Assembly (NCBI GenBank): GCA_036927565.1
Contig: JAYESD010000001.1
Location: 290,977,560-291,041,559, forward strand
Source of the DNA: Tuctoria greenei
Lineage: Eukaryota > Streptophyta > Magnoliopsida > Poales > Poaceae
Direction of reading: 5' to 3'
DNA length: 64,000 bases
The notes beneath the pieces were generated by a model, which saw only the letters and a list, made by a program, of their open reading frames with translations, was not told the DNA's origin and ran no database searches. Below are positions 1 through 10,950 of the stretch, piece by piece. Each line of letters starts with the position of its first letter. Positions within the stretch are counted from its first letter, which is position 1. The position numbers and the translations under genes were made by a program.

Positions 1-205
1 GGCCTGCATGCCTAAATGTACATGTATACATTATTGTTATCCCAGAGACGAGCATCAAAAGGATGCCTAGCTAATGACAAATACAGAGTTATAAAACCTT
101 TTAAACGCAGCAATCGCTCTGCTGGTTTTAAGAGGACGCGATATAAAAAGACATATCTTTCAAAATCAATTACAGTACAAAAAGAAAGAATAATATGAAA
201 CAACC

Positions 206-2049
206 CTATTCTGCAGTGTCATCGAAAGTGCTTAGAAATCCACCCAAGAAGCCAGCGCCATTGCAGCTCCCACATAAGATTTCACGCTTTCCTCTGTAAG
301 ATGAAAGTTTTTATAGGGCCAATTGTCGGCCAATATAATGAATTATAAATGAAACAACATATTTGTCAATAGCTTTAAATCATGAGTAACGGACCATTCA
401 TAGTGAAACAACTACATTTTTTTCGCTATTTGAATGATTGAATATTCACTGTCAGTCAATAGAATGATACCTGCAAAGCCAGCATAAAGCTCCAGCCTTA
501 AATCGGCCATTGAAATGGTCAGCTGAATTCACCCCATTTCCCTTGCATTGGGTGCATACAATTGCACCTGTCAATTTACAGTGAAACTGTTACACACACC
601 AAAAAAGGGGGACATTAAACTGGAAAGAGCAGTTGAGAGCTATCCCATAGCATGTACTCCTTCGTCCCAAAATACTTGTCACTCTTTAGTTTAAAAATCA
701 ACTAGAGAGTGATAAGTATTTTGGGATGGAGGGAGTACATTCAAAAATGTCTCGGCCTAAAAGTACATGTACGATGGCATTATAAGAAACAACCATTTTT
801 CTTAAAAAAAACATTATTGTAACACTTATATCTGATTGAAAAACAAGAGCCTTCAGTCCAAACCACTTTGCTGAAACCTGATAATATGATATATCAATAG
901 CTTTAATTGTAAGACAGGTAATGATGCTGTAATTATACGGTCGCAGAAGAAATTGCTTCAGAGGATGATCAAAAAGATCATTATGCAAGATGAGTTTGAT
1001 GACTAATTTTATACAAGAGGAATTATTCATTTTCTAAGCTGAATTTCAACAAAACTCAGGGATACCACATCTTGCTGTATCCTCTTGTCATGGGACAGCA
1101 GCTGGCTCTAGCATTATTACTTTGTAGATATGCAGTCAGATTGGCTAGTCAAGAAAATATGTAAACTACAGTACTACTGAATGTTCAGGTATGATTTAAT
1201 AAAGGAACCACATTACATGAGTATGGAGTGGAGTAGGGCATATTCGCAAGTACTAACATACTTAAGTTTGTGGCATCAAGAAAGTTTTTGCCTTCGTAAA
1301 GTGTATACTCCCTCCGTCCGAAAAAGTTCGTCACATTTTAGTTCAAATATGAACTAAAATGTGACAAACTTTTGGAGACAGGGGGGGTATATGTTTTGTG
1401 TCATCAGAAACAACAAAATATACAGTCACAATTTAATTTACACCATACAAAATCCAGGGAAGGCGAGTAAGAAAACCTTTAACACAATAAGACGAATGCA
1501 TGCTCACCATTTCCTTGGCAGTCCTTGCAAAGAATGCTCTTTACCTTCTGAGGCTTTTTAGCGGTTTGGTCATTTTCTGTGGCCTGTTTAGATGAGAACA
1601 TTCAAAATTTAGGAAAGAAAAGGTAAAGAAAGATATGAAACCATCTGCCTTACATTTTGTTCCTACATCCAGGCTGCTCTCGTATGGAACTCAAAATAAA
1701 TGGAAGTACTGAGGTAACCCAATTCTATCTGCCACTCTTAATTAGTCTTACTCTGACAGGAGAAGTAAACAACAATTCAGGAAAAAAGAATTGATTCTAT
1801 TTCTCTATCAATTACGTTTTTATAGTACTAGGAGCATCAACCCAAACAAGAAGAGCAGAGCTCGAGAACACAAGGAAATGCGTATCGGGAAGCGGGCAAG
1901 ACAAAGCAGCAGATCACCTTGGTCTTGACGGAGAGGAGTTTGCAGCAGCGGCGGGAGACGGGCCGGAGGGAGATAGCCGCAGCAGGTGAGGCTTTCAGGA
2001 GAGCTGGAGGGGAGGGAGCTGTCGCCGTGAGGGTCACCGTGGCCGCCAT
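206..2049 (-). CDS. BSD2: BSD2-type chloroplast DnaJ-like zinc-finger protein (Rubisco assembly chaperone)
   Basis: Four exons on the minus strand: 2049-1918, 1583-1508, 567-471 and 293-206. All junctions are GT/AG and the phases match, giving 130 aa. Exon 1 encodes an Ala/Ser/Thr/Arg-rich N-terminus of 44 residues with no acidic residues, typical of a chloroplast transit peptide. The mature part has four CxxCxGxG-type motifs: Cys63/66, Cys74/77, Cys98/101 and Cys109/112. They are followed by the conserved short C-terminal tail GAGFLGGFLSTFDD. This arrangement and length are those of maize BUNDLE SHEATH DEFECTIVE2, a stromal chaperone that holds Rubisco large-subunit intermediates during assembly (established for the family). 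Intron 2 (568-1507) carries two Stowaway-like MITEs. The start is the ATG at 2049, because it opens the transit peptide and keeps phase. Orthology is by recognition, not by alignment; the closest alternative is another DnaJ-zinc-finger plastid protein. Confidence 0.93.
655..737. mobile_element. Stowaway-like MITE in BSD2 intron 2
   Basis: An 83-bp near-palindrome bounded by TA dinucleotides. The ends read CTCCTTCGTCCCAAAATA and, inverted, CTCCCTCCATCCCAAAATA, the usual termini of grass Stowaway (Tc1/mariner-related) MITEs. It lies wholly in the intron, so it is removed by splicing. Confidence 0.85.
1306..1389. mobile_element. Stowaway-like MITE, second copy in BSD2 intron 2
   Basis: An 84-bp inverted-repeat element flanked by TA. 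Its left end is CTCCCTCCGTCCGAAAAAG and its two arms meet near 1345-1350 (GTTCAAATATGAAC). It differs in internal sequence from the copy at 655-737, so it is a separate insertion rather than a duplication. Its right end lies about 120 bp downstream (in plus coordinates) of the previous intron position and about 120 bp from exon 2. Confidence 0.85.
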
Positions 2050-3037
2050 TGGGGAGCAGCGACGCACGACGAGGAAGGTGCTGTGGAGGAGAGGTGACGG
2101 GCGGCCAGCGTGGACGGCGTGAGCAGGCTGCAGCAGGCCAATCCACTCTGATAAGAGAAATGAATACGACGGATGGTTCATTTTACAGATAGACGCCTCT
2201 CGGAGTCGGATTTTGCAACGGCGTAGATGCTCCTAACACGTGCGCACCAAAATTCCCATTCCTTTCAGGTAGCAGCTCATCAAGACGTGATATCATTATC
2301 CAGCACATTGTTTAGTTCGATAAATTCTGGATTGCAATTGGTAGCTATTTCAACATCCAATATGACACAAAAGTGAATAGAGCTTTAAAGCAATAGTTTT
2401 TGAACCTTTTATCCAAAAAAAAAAAACTAGTTGGACACTGCGAATGCAGTTCTTCATACTGTATTTTCTGCTATCGCAACACTGCCAAGACAGTTCTTGA
2501 TAGTTGTACACTTACACGGACATGACGCACAAGCTCGTAACAGACGAAAAACGCAAACCATGACAATTGTTTCCTGAGAAGCGCCGCTTCCGTCAGTTCT
2601 GATATCTATTGAAGAACTTTCCGTGCTTCTCTACAAAATCTGATGAAGTCTCAAAAACTCTGACAATACTGTCATCGCCTAGCAACAGTGAGCAGTCAAA
2701 CCAGTCGCCTGGCAAGAATGAAATATTTGATCTGACATAAACTGAAGAGCTAAGCATAATAAATTAGCTCACATGACCCAAAGCATCCAAAGATAGCTAA
2801 GCATAATAACTTTTCATATCTGAGCTGGCCTTTAATGATTATCCGCTGAGAGTTTCTGAAGAGAAGAGGCCGATTACATCCTTATTGCATGTCCAAACAT
2901 GAAGCGACACAGTTACCATTGGTTCAAGACACAATACAGAATCTCTAAAATTATTACAAACTGCATATGTTCTCAGCTCCAGCTTGACTAAAATTCCCTT
3001 CAAAGACAATGCAATTACCCGAGCAGCTCATGATGCT
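2050..3037. other. Intergenic: BSD2 5' leader/promoter side and RanBP2-gene 3' UTR side
   Basis: No coding exon is seen. The part next to 2049 must contain the BSD2 leader and promoter. The part next to 3037 must contain the 3' UTR of the zinc-finger gene. There is an 11-A run near 2415 and no recognisable transposon. The two genes are in the same orientation, with under 1 kb between the stop codon of one and the start codon of the next. Confidence 0.6.
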
Positions 3038-6000
3038 CTAGTAGGCATCATCTTTTCTAGCACGGGGAGCAGTACGTCGGTCACCTCGACCCTCAACAGG
3101 GTATGGACCACCTCCTGGTCTGTAACCACGGCCACGGCCAGACTCCAGACGATTTGGTCTGCCTCTGCTTATGTATGGATCAGCGTAGTCATCAGGTGGA
3201 CCTCTTCCCGTGAAAGAACTCTTCATTGGCCTGTTCCGAGGAGAACGTCTTCTGTCACACAGATCACTACCCCAGTTACCCCGAGGAGACCCTGATCGAC
3301 CACGGCTTCTGTCAAGATACATCCCATCATGTGGACGCTCCCTCTGATTGTAGTTGTCAGTGGCAGACCAATCAAACTTGGCTCGGTCCTTTGGATCACG
3401 ATCACCACGAAAGGCCATTCGTTCCTTGATCAAAGGCTCTGCGAATCCCCCTGTACGATCTGCCGGAGGGGACCGAGATGCATATCCCCTAGGATCACCC
3501 ATACCCCAACCACGAGGTGGTGATCTGTAGCTGGTCATCTCTCTTGGAGGGGCACGCTCAACTGGAGGGCCACCGATCCTTACAGGTCCTCGTGGAAGAG
3601 GGCTTAAGTAACCCCTGTGAGGGCTGCGGCCAGGCTCATATATTTCAGGTACATATCGGTACTTGTTGCAGCTGTTACAGTGACTGCGCCGGGCAAAATT
3701 GAGATTTCCACAACTGACATGAAAAGCAAGAGGTGCATTAGAAACAATAGAGGGCATACTTTTGTATAACGAAAATTGACAAGGTAAACAGTTACTTACT
3801 TTGGATTTTGGCATATCCAGTCACCTTCTCTTGGTGACAAATTAGGATCATTCCTGTGAACATATTCTCCATCAATATTTATGAAATCCTTTCCAGGATA
3901 GCCCCTGCCATATGACCTGCCCCCCCTTCCATAAGGTGGAGAACCCTCACGAAACCTTCCACCTCTACGACCACCTTGATATCCACGGGAGTAATGTGGA
4001 CCAACAGCATCATCAAAAGTGCTAGCTTCTACTCTGCGCGGGCGCGGTGGTGAAGGTCCTGGATACCCATATCCTGAAATGAAGTCAAAAATTTCAAGTA
4101 AGCACTAAAAGCAAAACAGGTTAACAATCAGCAAGGAATGCTTACTCTAGCCACATGGAACTGAAATAGGCAAACCACTTCAGAAGTCAGAACTATTTTC
4201 AACAAAGCGATCATCAAATGCCGTAAGATGATTGCAAAGGCAGACATATCTGAGAAGGGAATACCATTGCCAGTTGATACTGCCCACTGAAACTATCTCT
4301 CCACTGTGGTTCGCAATGTACTTAGTAGCTAAACATCCCAAATATCGAAAATGGATGTTGCTACAGAACGTTAATTCCTTTAGCCAATAAGATTCCACAA
4401 TTTCCGTGTAAGTTAAACTAGATCTCAAACATTTGTCAGGTCAATTACTAAGCTATTCAAAGTAAGAACAAGTGAGCGGTCTGTTGATAATATCAGACAA
4501 TAGAATCAGCCCGGCCATCCCACTGACTACCACTTCTATTCCTCGACATCATTCATAAGGTTATGCATCCATCAAGCATCAGAGCTAATCCTCCATCGGA
4601 AACTAAAGTTCCTATTTGAAAAGGAAAGGTATCAAAGCACCATGCATCCTATATCACTGTGGCGCTCCTTAAATTACTAAGTCAACTATCTGCTTCTGAT
4701 TTCTTGATCATAATGGAATCAGCTTACGAGCATGTAGCACAATAGACAATGTGATATTTGAAGTACCCTGTATAGCAACTGAGACATCTCAGCATTGAGG
4801 CAAACATGCATCCGTTGATGTTTCAAGACATCAAGATGTGAGTGTGCAAGGCAATTCCGTTTTAAGATTGTCTGTACAGCACCCATCTGCTTTATTGTCA
4901 CCCTTCTCAGGGATCTACCAATTTGGCATGGTCCTATTTTCCTAAACTGTACCCAGTGACTTGTTGTAATCTGAAAAAGGTGTGATCCTATCTTTCTAGA
5001 ATGTATCCAATGACTTGTTGTAATCTGAATACATCGAAACTCAAAGGGTATTTTGATCAGTCTCCCGTTCAACATTACAAGTTTCTCAAGATATCCATGT
5101 AGCAAATTAACTTTATCCAACTTGGCCATCTGGTAGTTCATAATAAACCCTAAACAAGGAGTGTAACCCACAGCTTCCTGAACCTCAAGTTCATCTTAAC
5201 CTCTCAAACCTCAAATATTGATGACAGCAAGAACCAAATTATTCTGCTTGCATCAAAGCTGCTAACCATATTTCCATGCTTATTCCAACTGTGATAGTTC
5301 TCAGGCAGGTCCCAAAACACTTGCATGCAACAGCTGTGTTGACATGCTCTCTAAGTCTGAAGCCTATCTCAACCATTCACTTTCTTTTTATAGCAACACT
5401 TTAACCCTCTTCAGATTACAACATACTGCACAAGCAAATGTGAATGCCTTCTCAAAATGTTTGCATCACAGAATGCTTCCTCATTATTATACCAGGAAAT
5501 AAAGAGACTGGCAGAGCAATGCAGTATCTTCATACCAAATCATCAACGTTTGGCTCATCTTGCAAAGAAATGGCACCCAAGACAACCAAGTTGGACACTG
5601 TTACAGTATAACAGCAAATTCCATACTTCGTTTGATATTTAGTAGACCTTGCAGTGTTTGGCCATTGAACTGAACATCCAAGCCAGCAAAAAATTAGAAG
5701 AAATTTACAATTTCTCAAGTATATCAGGTGGGTTCAGGCATTCATTATCTGCGTTATTTTTGTGATGGTGTGTCGATAATGAAAATAAAACATAAAGCTG
5801 GCTCATATGAATGCATCTATTGAGCAAAGATAGATAGCAGATGTAGCTCAGCAGATAAATACTGTAAAAGTAAAACAAGTCATCTCCTTTGATAAATCGA
5901 GCAGAAATGGAACAAGGATATAGCAAAGTTATATTACTTTAAAAAATATATGTAAAACAAGCATGCACAAAACATATAATGCTAATATGTTATGGTAAAG

Positions 6001-7544
6001 TAGAAAAAAGTTATTCACTGTGTTGGGATTTTAAGACGAATAATCCTCTTCTTAATTAAGTGTTCCAAACAAAACAAAAATAGCCCTACCTACCGATGAA
6101 ATTGAAACAGAAAACAAGTGCAGGTAACAGAGCAACTTTTAACCTGTTGAGAAGAGGAATCATGGTGGTTGAAAAAAGCTTGTCATCAAACTCATGGGAA
6201 ATGAGAACCATATGCACGCAAGAATTTCAAATATATATATATATACATTGTGCGAGTCAACTGCTTGACCATTTCCTAATACCGACCATAGAAACTAGCA
6301 TGGACCACAAAAGTATCATGCATGTGCCATGTCAGATTTCAGACTACTGGAAGATTACTCAAATAACATCTGCTAGTTGCTAAAGTAAACAATGTATCAC
6401 TTAAATAACAACCTCAAGCAGATACATTGTTTGGTGAAATAAATACGATATATGTTCCCTTGAAGTAGTCAATTTTTCAACATGTTAGCAAGAAAGAGCA
6501 TAAGTATTAAGACCGGTCCAATAAAAATCACACCGATTGATTAGCCATAAACCAATTCTACGCATCAATATATTTCATACAGTATTGCAACACGTTAATG
6601 GAAAAGGTGGGGTCACCATTGTATCCTTTGAATCATGCCAACAATTTAACAGAAAGATTAACGGAATCAAAATCATCTCTGGACAAAAGGCATCATTGTG
6701 ATTTTTTAGTTTTTTTCCTTCATTGGCATTTCAGAGAAAATATCAATTGATGAGGGGTTACATTTCCATTCCCTTTTTAAGTACAATTCAACAGCTTAAA
6801 CGGGAACTGTTGCTACTGAAAAACCATGGAGTATGTGAATAGCAGGAAATACTGCCGAAGACTAATAATTCTTCGACAAACACGACAAATATCACCATAT
6901 CTAAAAAGAAATTTCACAAAAACGCCGAGTAAATCAACCAGCACTCGAGGAATATTGCCAAAAGAATCATCTGGCACGAATAAAGTAAACGGTAGCGTGA
7001 GAATCCTGCAATGACGTAAAATACAAATCCATACACGAATGCAGCATCATAGAATTCATGGATTGAATATTGAAAAAGGGAAAGATTGGGTTCGCAGCAG
7101 ACCTTGCGGCTCGTGATGGAAGCGCGGGTGCCGAGGAGGCTGGAACCGGGGTGGGCTGTAGCGGCGGCGCTGTGGAGGAGGGCTCGCAGGGCGCCGCCTC
7201 TCGAGCGGAGGCGTGGACCGGCGCCTCTCCCACCCACGAGGGCCAGGCGGCGAGAACTCCCGCCGGCGGCGCAGGGGCGGGGACCCGCGGCGGGGGCCAC
7301 CGTCTGGCGGGGAGGACGCACGGGCCGGGCGACCCGCGGAAGGCGCCGGGGAGGAACCCCCGTTCTCCTGCGGCAGCGGCCTGACGACGAGGCTGCTGAG
7401 CGGGGGTCGCGCTGGCTGCGGCAACGCAGGCGCCGGGTCCGCCTCGGCCTCGGCCTCGGGCTCCGGGGTGATACGAGGCGGGGATACGTCCTCGAACTCG
7501 TCGTCGTCGTCTTCGAAGTCGTCGCCTCTGCCACGTGGCCTCAT
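3038..7544 (-). CDS. RanBP2-type zinc-finger protein, Arg/Gly/Pro-rich (putative RNA-binding)
   Basis: Three coding exons: 7544-7103, 4073-3800 and 3713-3038, with a 3,029-bp first intron and an 86-bp second intron. Splice phases agree (442+274+676 = 1,392 nt, 463 aa). Residues 1-30 are acidic (stretch of Asp/Glu), then comes a long Pro/Arg/Ser-rich low-complexity part with many SPP and RRR motifs. A single RanBP2 zinc finger follows, with Cys235, Cys240, Cys251 and Cys254 in C-x4-C-x10-C-x2-C spacing after a Trp. The second intron falls inside the finger: the codon for Asn239 is split. The C-terminal half is RG/RGG- and DR-rich. RanBP2 fingers of this kind (CGNLNF-R--C--C) bind single-stranded RNA in plant and animal relatives, and RG-rich tails are common in nuclear RNA-processing proteins, so a nuclear RNA role is inferred. 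It may be TAF15-like, but no RRM is seen. Confidence 0.88.
4074..7102 (-). other. Large first intron of the RanBP2 zinc-finger gene
   Basis: A 3-kb AT-rich intron with GT..AG ends (donor AAG|GTCTGC, acceptor TTTCAG|GATATG). No transposon termini, RNA gene or second coding exon could be recognised. It contains an (AT)n run at about 6231-6245 and a direct repeat of about 45 bp at 4929-4974 and 4986-5029, both ending in GACTTGTTGTAATCTGAA. Confidence 0.75.
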
Positions 7545-7555
7545 CTCGCTGAAGA

Positions 7556-7582
7556 TGTGGCGGCGGCGGCGGCGGCGGCAGC
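7556..7582. repeat. (CGG/CCG)n trinucleotide tract in the 5' leader of the RanBP2 gene
   Basis: About eight GGC/CGG units on the plus strand (CCG on the transcript strand), starting 12 nt upstream of the ATG at 7544. CCG microsatellites in 5' leaders are common in grasses and are often length-polymorphic. Confidence 0.7.
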
Positions 7583-7645
7583 GTTTCTGTAGGGTTTGGT
7601 GAGAGGCGAGGTCGCGAGGGAGATGGGAGAGGAGGCTGCGCTTTA

Positions 7646-7959
7646 GAGCAAGTATAATAGAGCCTAGTCAGCTGGCTCAAAATAATCCACATCAGCATAT
7701 TGCTTACGTGGACGAGGGAGCAAAGAAGAGAGAGAGAGTTGCTGGCTCCAGAATAGTAGCCAGGCGCAGCGGCATTTACGAGGTGACTCTACCTATGTGG
7801 CTGCATGCGATTGGGGGTAGGCAAAACAGGGCATTTATTCCAATCACTTTACAGTCAATCTAATAGCTAGTCTATTATATAAGAAGGCTAAACTGTTGAC
7901 TCTAAAGTGGCATGGCATTGAGTTACAGCCTGCAACCGGCTACTCCATTATCCTTGCTC
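7646..7959. mobile_element. Tourist-like (PIF/Harbinger) MITE just upstream of the RanBP2 gene
   Basis: A 314-bp element with imperfect terminal inverted repeats (GAGCAAGTATAATAGAG on the left; GAGCAAGGATAATGGAG as the inverse of the right end). It is flanked by the 3-bp duplication TTA (7643-7645 and 7960-7962). A TTA/TAA target duplication is the hallmark of PIF/Harbinger-derived MITEs. No coding capacity. It ends 102 bp before the start codon at 7544, so it lies in or next to the promoter. Confidence 0.8.
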
Positions 7960-7962
7960 TTA

Positions 7963-8415
7963 CGGCTTGACTGGAACGAAGCGGGTCAATTTTGATCAGT
8001 TTAACTCCACAAACTTTGAAAATATATAAACTTGTTAAAGTGTGTTATTTATGTTTAAAATTCTGAAAATATTCCTATATTTTTTGATATAACTGTTATT
8101 CGAGCATTATTTTTTCATTTTTCACTCTTTAAATCACCGTTGTTAGCTTTCAATATGAATTATGATAACAACATTGATTTAGGGAGATATCAAATATCAA
8201 AATAAAGCTCGAAAACTATATATATATAAATAGTCATAGGAGTATTTTTGGTATTTTGGACCTAAATGACACACTTTAACAATTTTATAGACCTAAATAT
8301 GCACTTTAAAAGTTCGTGGATTTAGATGACACACGCAAATAAGTTCAGGGACCATTGATGCACATTAATCTTCAGGTTTTATCACTGTAAATCGAAAAGG
8401 CGAATTAGACAATTA
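7963..8415. other. Intergenic AT-rich stretch with an imperfect long inverted repeat
   Basis: No gene. AACTTGTTAAAGTGTGTTATTTA near 8031 is matched in inverted orientation by the sequence at about 8265-8288 (TAAATGACACACTTTAACAA). A second similar word lies at 8300-8340. This could be a decayed fold-back element, but no target duplication was found. Confidence 0.4.
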
Positions 8416-8583
8416 GACCATTCCCACCAGCAATCTCTAAATTGTACTTCATCCTCTAAACCATTCTTTATATACTCTATACTTCCATTATGTACATTCA
8501 CAAAAATTTTGATGATATGATTTTCAGTACATGTTACATCGTAATGACCTTAAGTCCAATATTTCCATATCAATCCAACGAAG
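8416..8583. mobile_element. Partial MITE related to the element at 8667-8830
   Basis: It starts GACCATTCCCACCAGCAATC after TTA and shares CTCTATACTTCCA words with the neighbouring element at 8667-8830. No right terminus is present before the Stowaway copy at 8584, so it is either a truncated copy or the left part of one element later split by that insertion. Confidence 0.5.
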
Positions 8584-8665
8584 TACTCCCTCCATCCCTA
8601 AAAGGATGTCGTTTTTAACACTAAATTTAGTGTTAAAAACGACATCCTTAGGGATGGAGGGAGTA
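8584..8665. mobile_element. Stowaway-like MITE (near-perfect palindrome)
   Basis: An 82-bp hairpin bounded by TA, with ends CTCCCTCCATCCCTAAAAGG and its inverse. The two arms pair over almost the whole length around a central AAATTT, suggesting a recent or well-preserved copy. Confidence 0.88.
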
Positions 8666-8666
8666 A

Positions 8667-8830
8667 GACCATCCGCAGCGGTTTCCTCTAAAACTTACTC
8701 TATCCCTCTATACTTCCAGTATATCCTCTATACTTCCAGCATTTCTCTCTAGACACTTACTCTATACTTCCAGTAATCTACTCTATATTTCCAGTCCAGT
8801 GAGTTTTACAGTGAACCACTGCGAATGGTC
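8667..8830. mobile_element. Small Tourist-like MITE abutting the Stowaway copy
   Basis: Terminal inverted repeats GACCATCCGCAGCGG (left) and GACCATTCGCAGTGG (inverse of right) are flanked by TAA at 8664-8666 and 8831-8833. The internal sequence is built of repeated CTCTATACTTCCAG words. The left TAA shares its TA with the Stowaway target duplication. Confidence 0.7.
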
Positions 8831-8911
8831 TAAGCAATAACCCTAACCTACCAGCCTGTGAGCCCATTAAGCCCATCTCCCACGCTGCGCCAGGAGGAGG
8901 ATGTTGGCTTA

Positions 8912-10127
8912 GGCTGTCTCCAACAATAAAGCTTAAAATGGACTAACTATTGGGCTGTTTGGGCCTTGTAGTTTTGTAAAATGGGTGGCTCAATATTAGT
9001 TGTCTCCAACAGTTAAAGTATTTTAAGATACAACAAAATTTTCTAGCGTAAAAAAAAAATCGGCGGCATCCATGCTGTAGCGTCGTTCACGCTGCGGCGG
9101 CAACGCTGTGGCGGCGTTCATGTAACAGCGGCGGCAAGGAAAAAGGTTGGTCTTCTCTTTCGACGTCTTGCTCGATCGATCCAATCCTGTTGTGGGGTGT
9201 ATTTTGCAGCGGTGTTGTAGCAGTGGCTAGGACGCGCTTGGCGTTGAGCAGGTGGAGGCCATAGCGTCGTAGCAGCTAGGGCGCTTGGCGTTGAGCAAGT
9301 GGAGGTCGTAGCATCGTAGCAGCTAGCAGCGGCGACAGGGAAAAGGCTGAGCGGCTGCAGGGACTAGGTGCAGAGTATTGGAAATACTCATTCGCTCCTT
9401 TCTCTAGGCATGTCAGTATTATATTCTTGACATTTTGAGTTCTTTACTTTAACTCCAGGCTATCTTGCATATGTGTATCCGCTAGTGAGTAGTTTTTAAA
9501 TTAGCTTCAAAATTATCTACAGCTTTGCAGTGTATCATGAAAAGTTTTTAAAACATGTCCATTAATTGGTTTGTTTATGGTTTGTCTAGGCTGATTGAGA
9601 CATGACATTTCGGTTTTATTAAATGAATTGGTGTGGCACTCCAGCAACCATATCAGAAAATGATGAAGAATTGGAAGCGTGTGAGATTGTGGTTGCAATA
9701 CTTTCGATTAAGCGTCCACGGGGAGAGTCTGTTGTTGGCCACAAGACCAACGATCGTGACGGCCTTGTTGCTGACATCCGCTTGAACAACGACTACTTCG
9801 TTCGAAGCCCCCTGTACGATGCAGAACATATCCGTCGAAGGTATCTTGTGAACTTAAATTCTAAAATGTTGCATAATTAAATATGTTATTCATTTTTAAT
9901 GCTTACTTGTCTTGTTGCTTAACTGAATTTTTAGGTTTCGAATGCAGCAATCATTGTTCTTGAAAGTTGTTGATCGTGTCACGTCAGCAAATGATTTCTT
10001 CAAACAAAAGAGGAATGCAGCCGGAAAGTTGGGGTTTTCCCCTAAACAAAAGTGCACTATGGCATTTGTCGGTACCCTACGTAACGGATACACCACAATA
10101 CCGCAAGAAGTGCAAGAGAGTTCTACA
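8912..10127 (+). pseudogene. Truncated PIF/Harbinger transposon with transposase remnant
   Basis: A likely left end, GGCTGTCTCCAACA, follows TTA at 8909-8911. The coding remnant runs from about 9700 to 10068. It carries the HARBI1-like N-terminal region with the conserved words DYFVRSPLYD and KLGFSPKQKC and a DDE-transposase family (Plant_tran) style layout. A 94-bp intron (9841-9934, GT..AG) joins the two parts in phase (HIRRR/FRM). The frame is lost after KCTMAF at about 10068 and the element is cut by the LTR of element A at 10128, so the catalytic domain is absent. A 49-bp tandem duplication lies at about 9228-9325. The transposase assignment is by motif recognition. Confidence 0.7.
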
Positions 10128-10210
10128 TGTCAAAGTTGAAGATCTCCTCAGGCCCCACATGTCACACTACACCGGACCCGCACCCTTCATATGGGAAGCT
10201 TCGGGGTTGA

Positions 10211-10382
10211 CACGTGCAATGTAAGTCCAGAAATAAACTCCCAACATAGGGAAGTTCCACTGTTAACACGTGTACAATAACTCCGGACCTAACCCCTAGC
10301 AGAGGGTAGCTCTGGTGCCAACACGTGTATAGCGGTTCCGGAGCTACCTCCCCGTAAGGGAAAGCTCCGAAGCTGCCACGTG
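10211..10382. promoter_or_regulatory. Array of four G-box (CACGTG) subrepeats in U3 of LTR A
   Basis: CACGTG at 10211, 10267, 10322 and 10377, spaced 56, 55 and 55 bp. Each sits in a diverged subrepeat that also contains TCCGG words. G-boxes are bZIP/bHLH binding sites in plants; function here is inferred. Confidence 0.7.
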
Positions 10383-10666
10383 TGGAGCCTCCGGACCTTC
10401 ATCACCAACGAATACATTTGCGGATCTCCTCCAGCACGGACATTCAAGGGACAGTTAAAGCGGCAGTTACAAGACCTGATTAAGTGTTATTAATGTTGTA
10501 TTAATGACACACGATCAAAGCACTGTTAATAGGGGTAGCGCAGTCATTAAGGCATATTATCACACTATTAACCACACTTAATACCCATAGACAGTGTATT
10601 AGGCTATTAAATATGTCAGGTCCACATGTCGGGGCGGGCAAGCATTGTAACGGTCAGTCCTTGGAC

Positions 10667-10674
10667 TATAAAAG
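10667..10674 (+). promoter_or_regulatory. TATA box of LTR A
   Basis: TATAAAAG in GGACTATAAAAGGATTGAG, about 240 bp before the LTR end, as expected for a U3/R boundary. Confidence 0.65.
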
Positions 10675-10950
10675 GATTGAGCCACACGATACAGAGGGGA
10701 GACCCAGGCTGAGCCAGACACTATGTTTTCTAGTGATTCTCAATACAACAACACACACCTCATGGTGTAGGGTATTACGCTTAGGCGACCCGAACCACGT
10801 AAATCTCTCATGTCACCATCTTGTTCTTGATCTCTGCGTGCCTCAACCGAAACAAGAACCTCCGCGGGCTACAATTGGTGGTACCGAGGGAAGTGTCGTT
10901 GCTACACTTTGACATTTGGCGTGCTAGGAAGGGGAACCCGAGATCTGAAG

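Larger units (their letters stand above)
10128..10914 (+). repeat. 5' LTR of element A
   Basis: 787 bp, starting TGTCAAAG and ending CTTTGACA, so the termini form a 7-bp inverted repeat. The length and several words match the 3' LTR of element C in reverse complement (26862-27683). A TATA box lies at 10667-10674. The U3 part carries four G-boxes about 55 bp apart. The boundary is supported by the primer-site-like sequence starting at 10915. Confidence 0.85.

Noticed and set aside
1820..2181. Longer minus-strand frames starting at 2181 or 2146 around BSD2 exon 1
   Set aside because: The start at 2049 gives a proper transit peptide and correct phase; the longer frames run past the donor at 1917.
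3223..3702. Short plus-strand ORFs opposite exon 3 of the RanBP2 gene
   Set aside because: They are antisense shadows of a well-supported RG-rich exon.
7086..7602. Plus-strand frames opposite exon 1 of the RanBP2 gene
   Set aside because: They are GC-rich shadows of the minus-strand exon, which has matching splice phases with the next exon.
9623..9880. Novel small host gene
   Set aside because: Its residues match the N-terminal region of PIF/Harbinger transposases and it splices in phase to a further transposase block.
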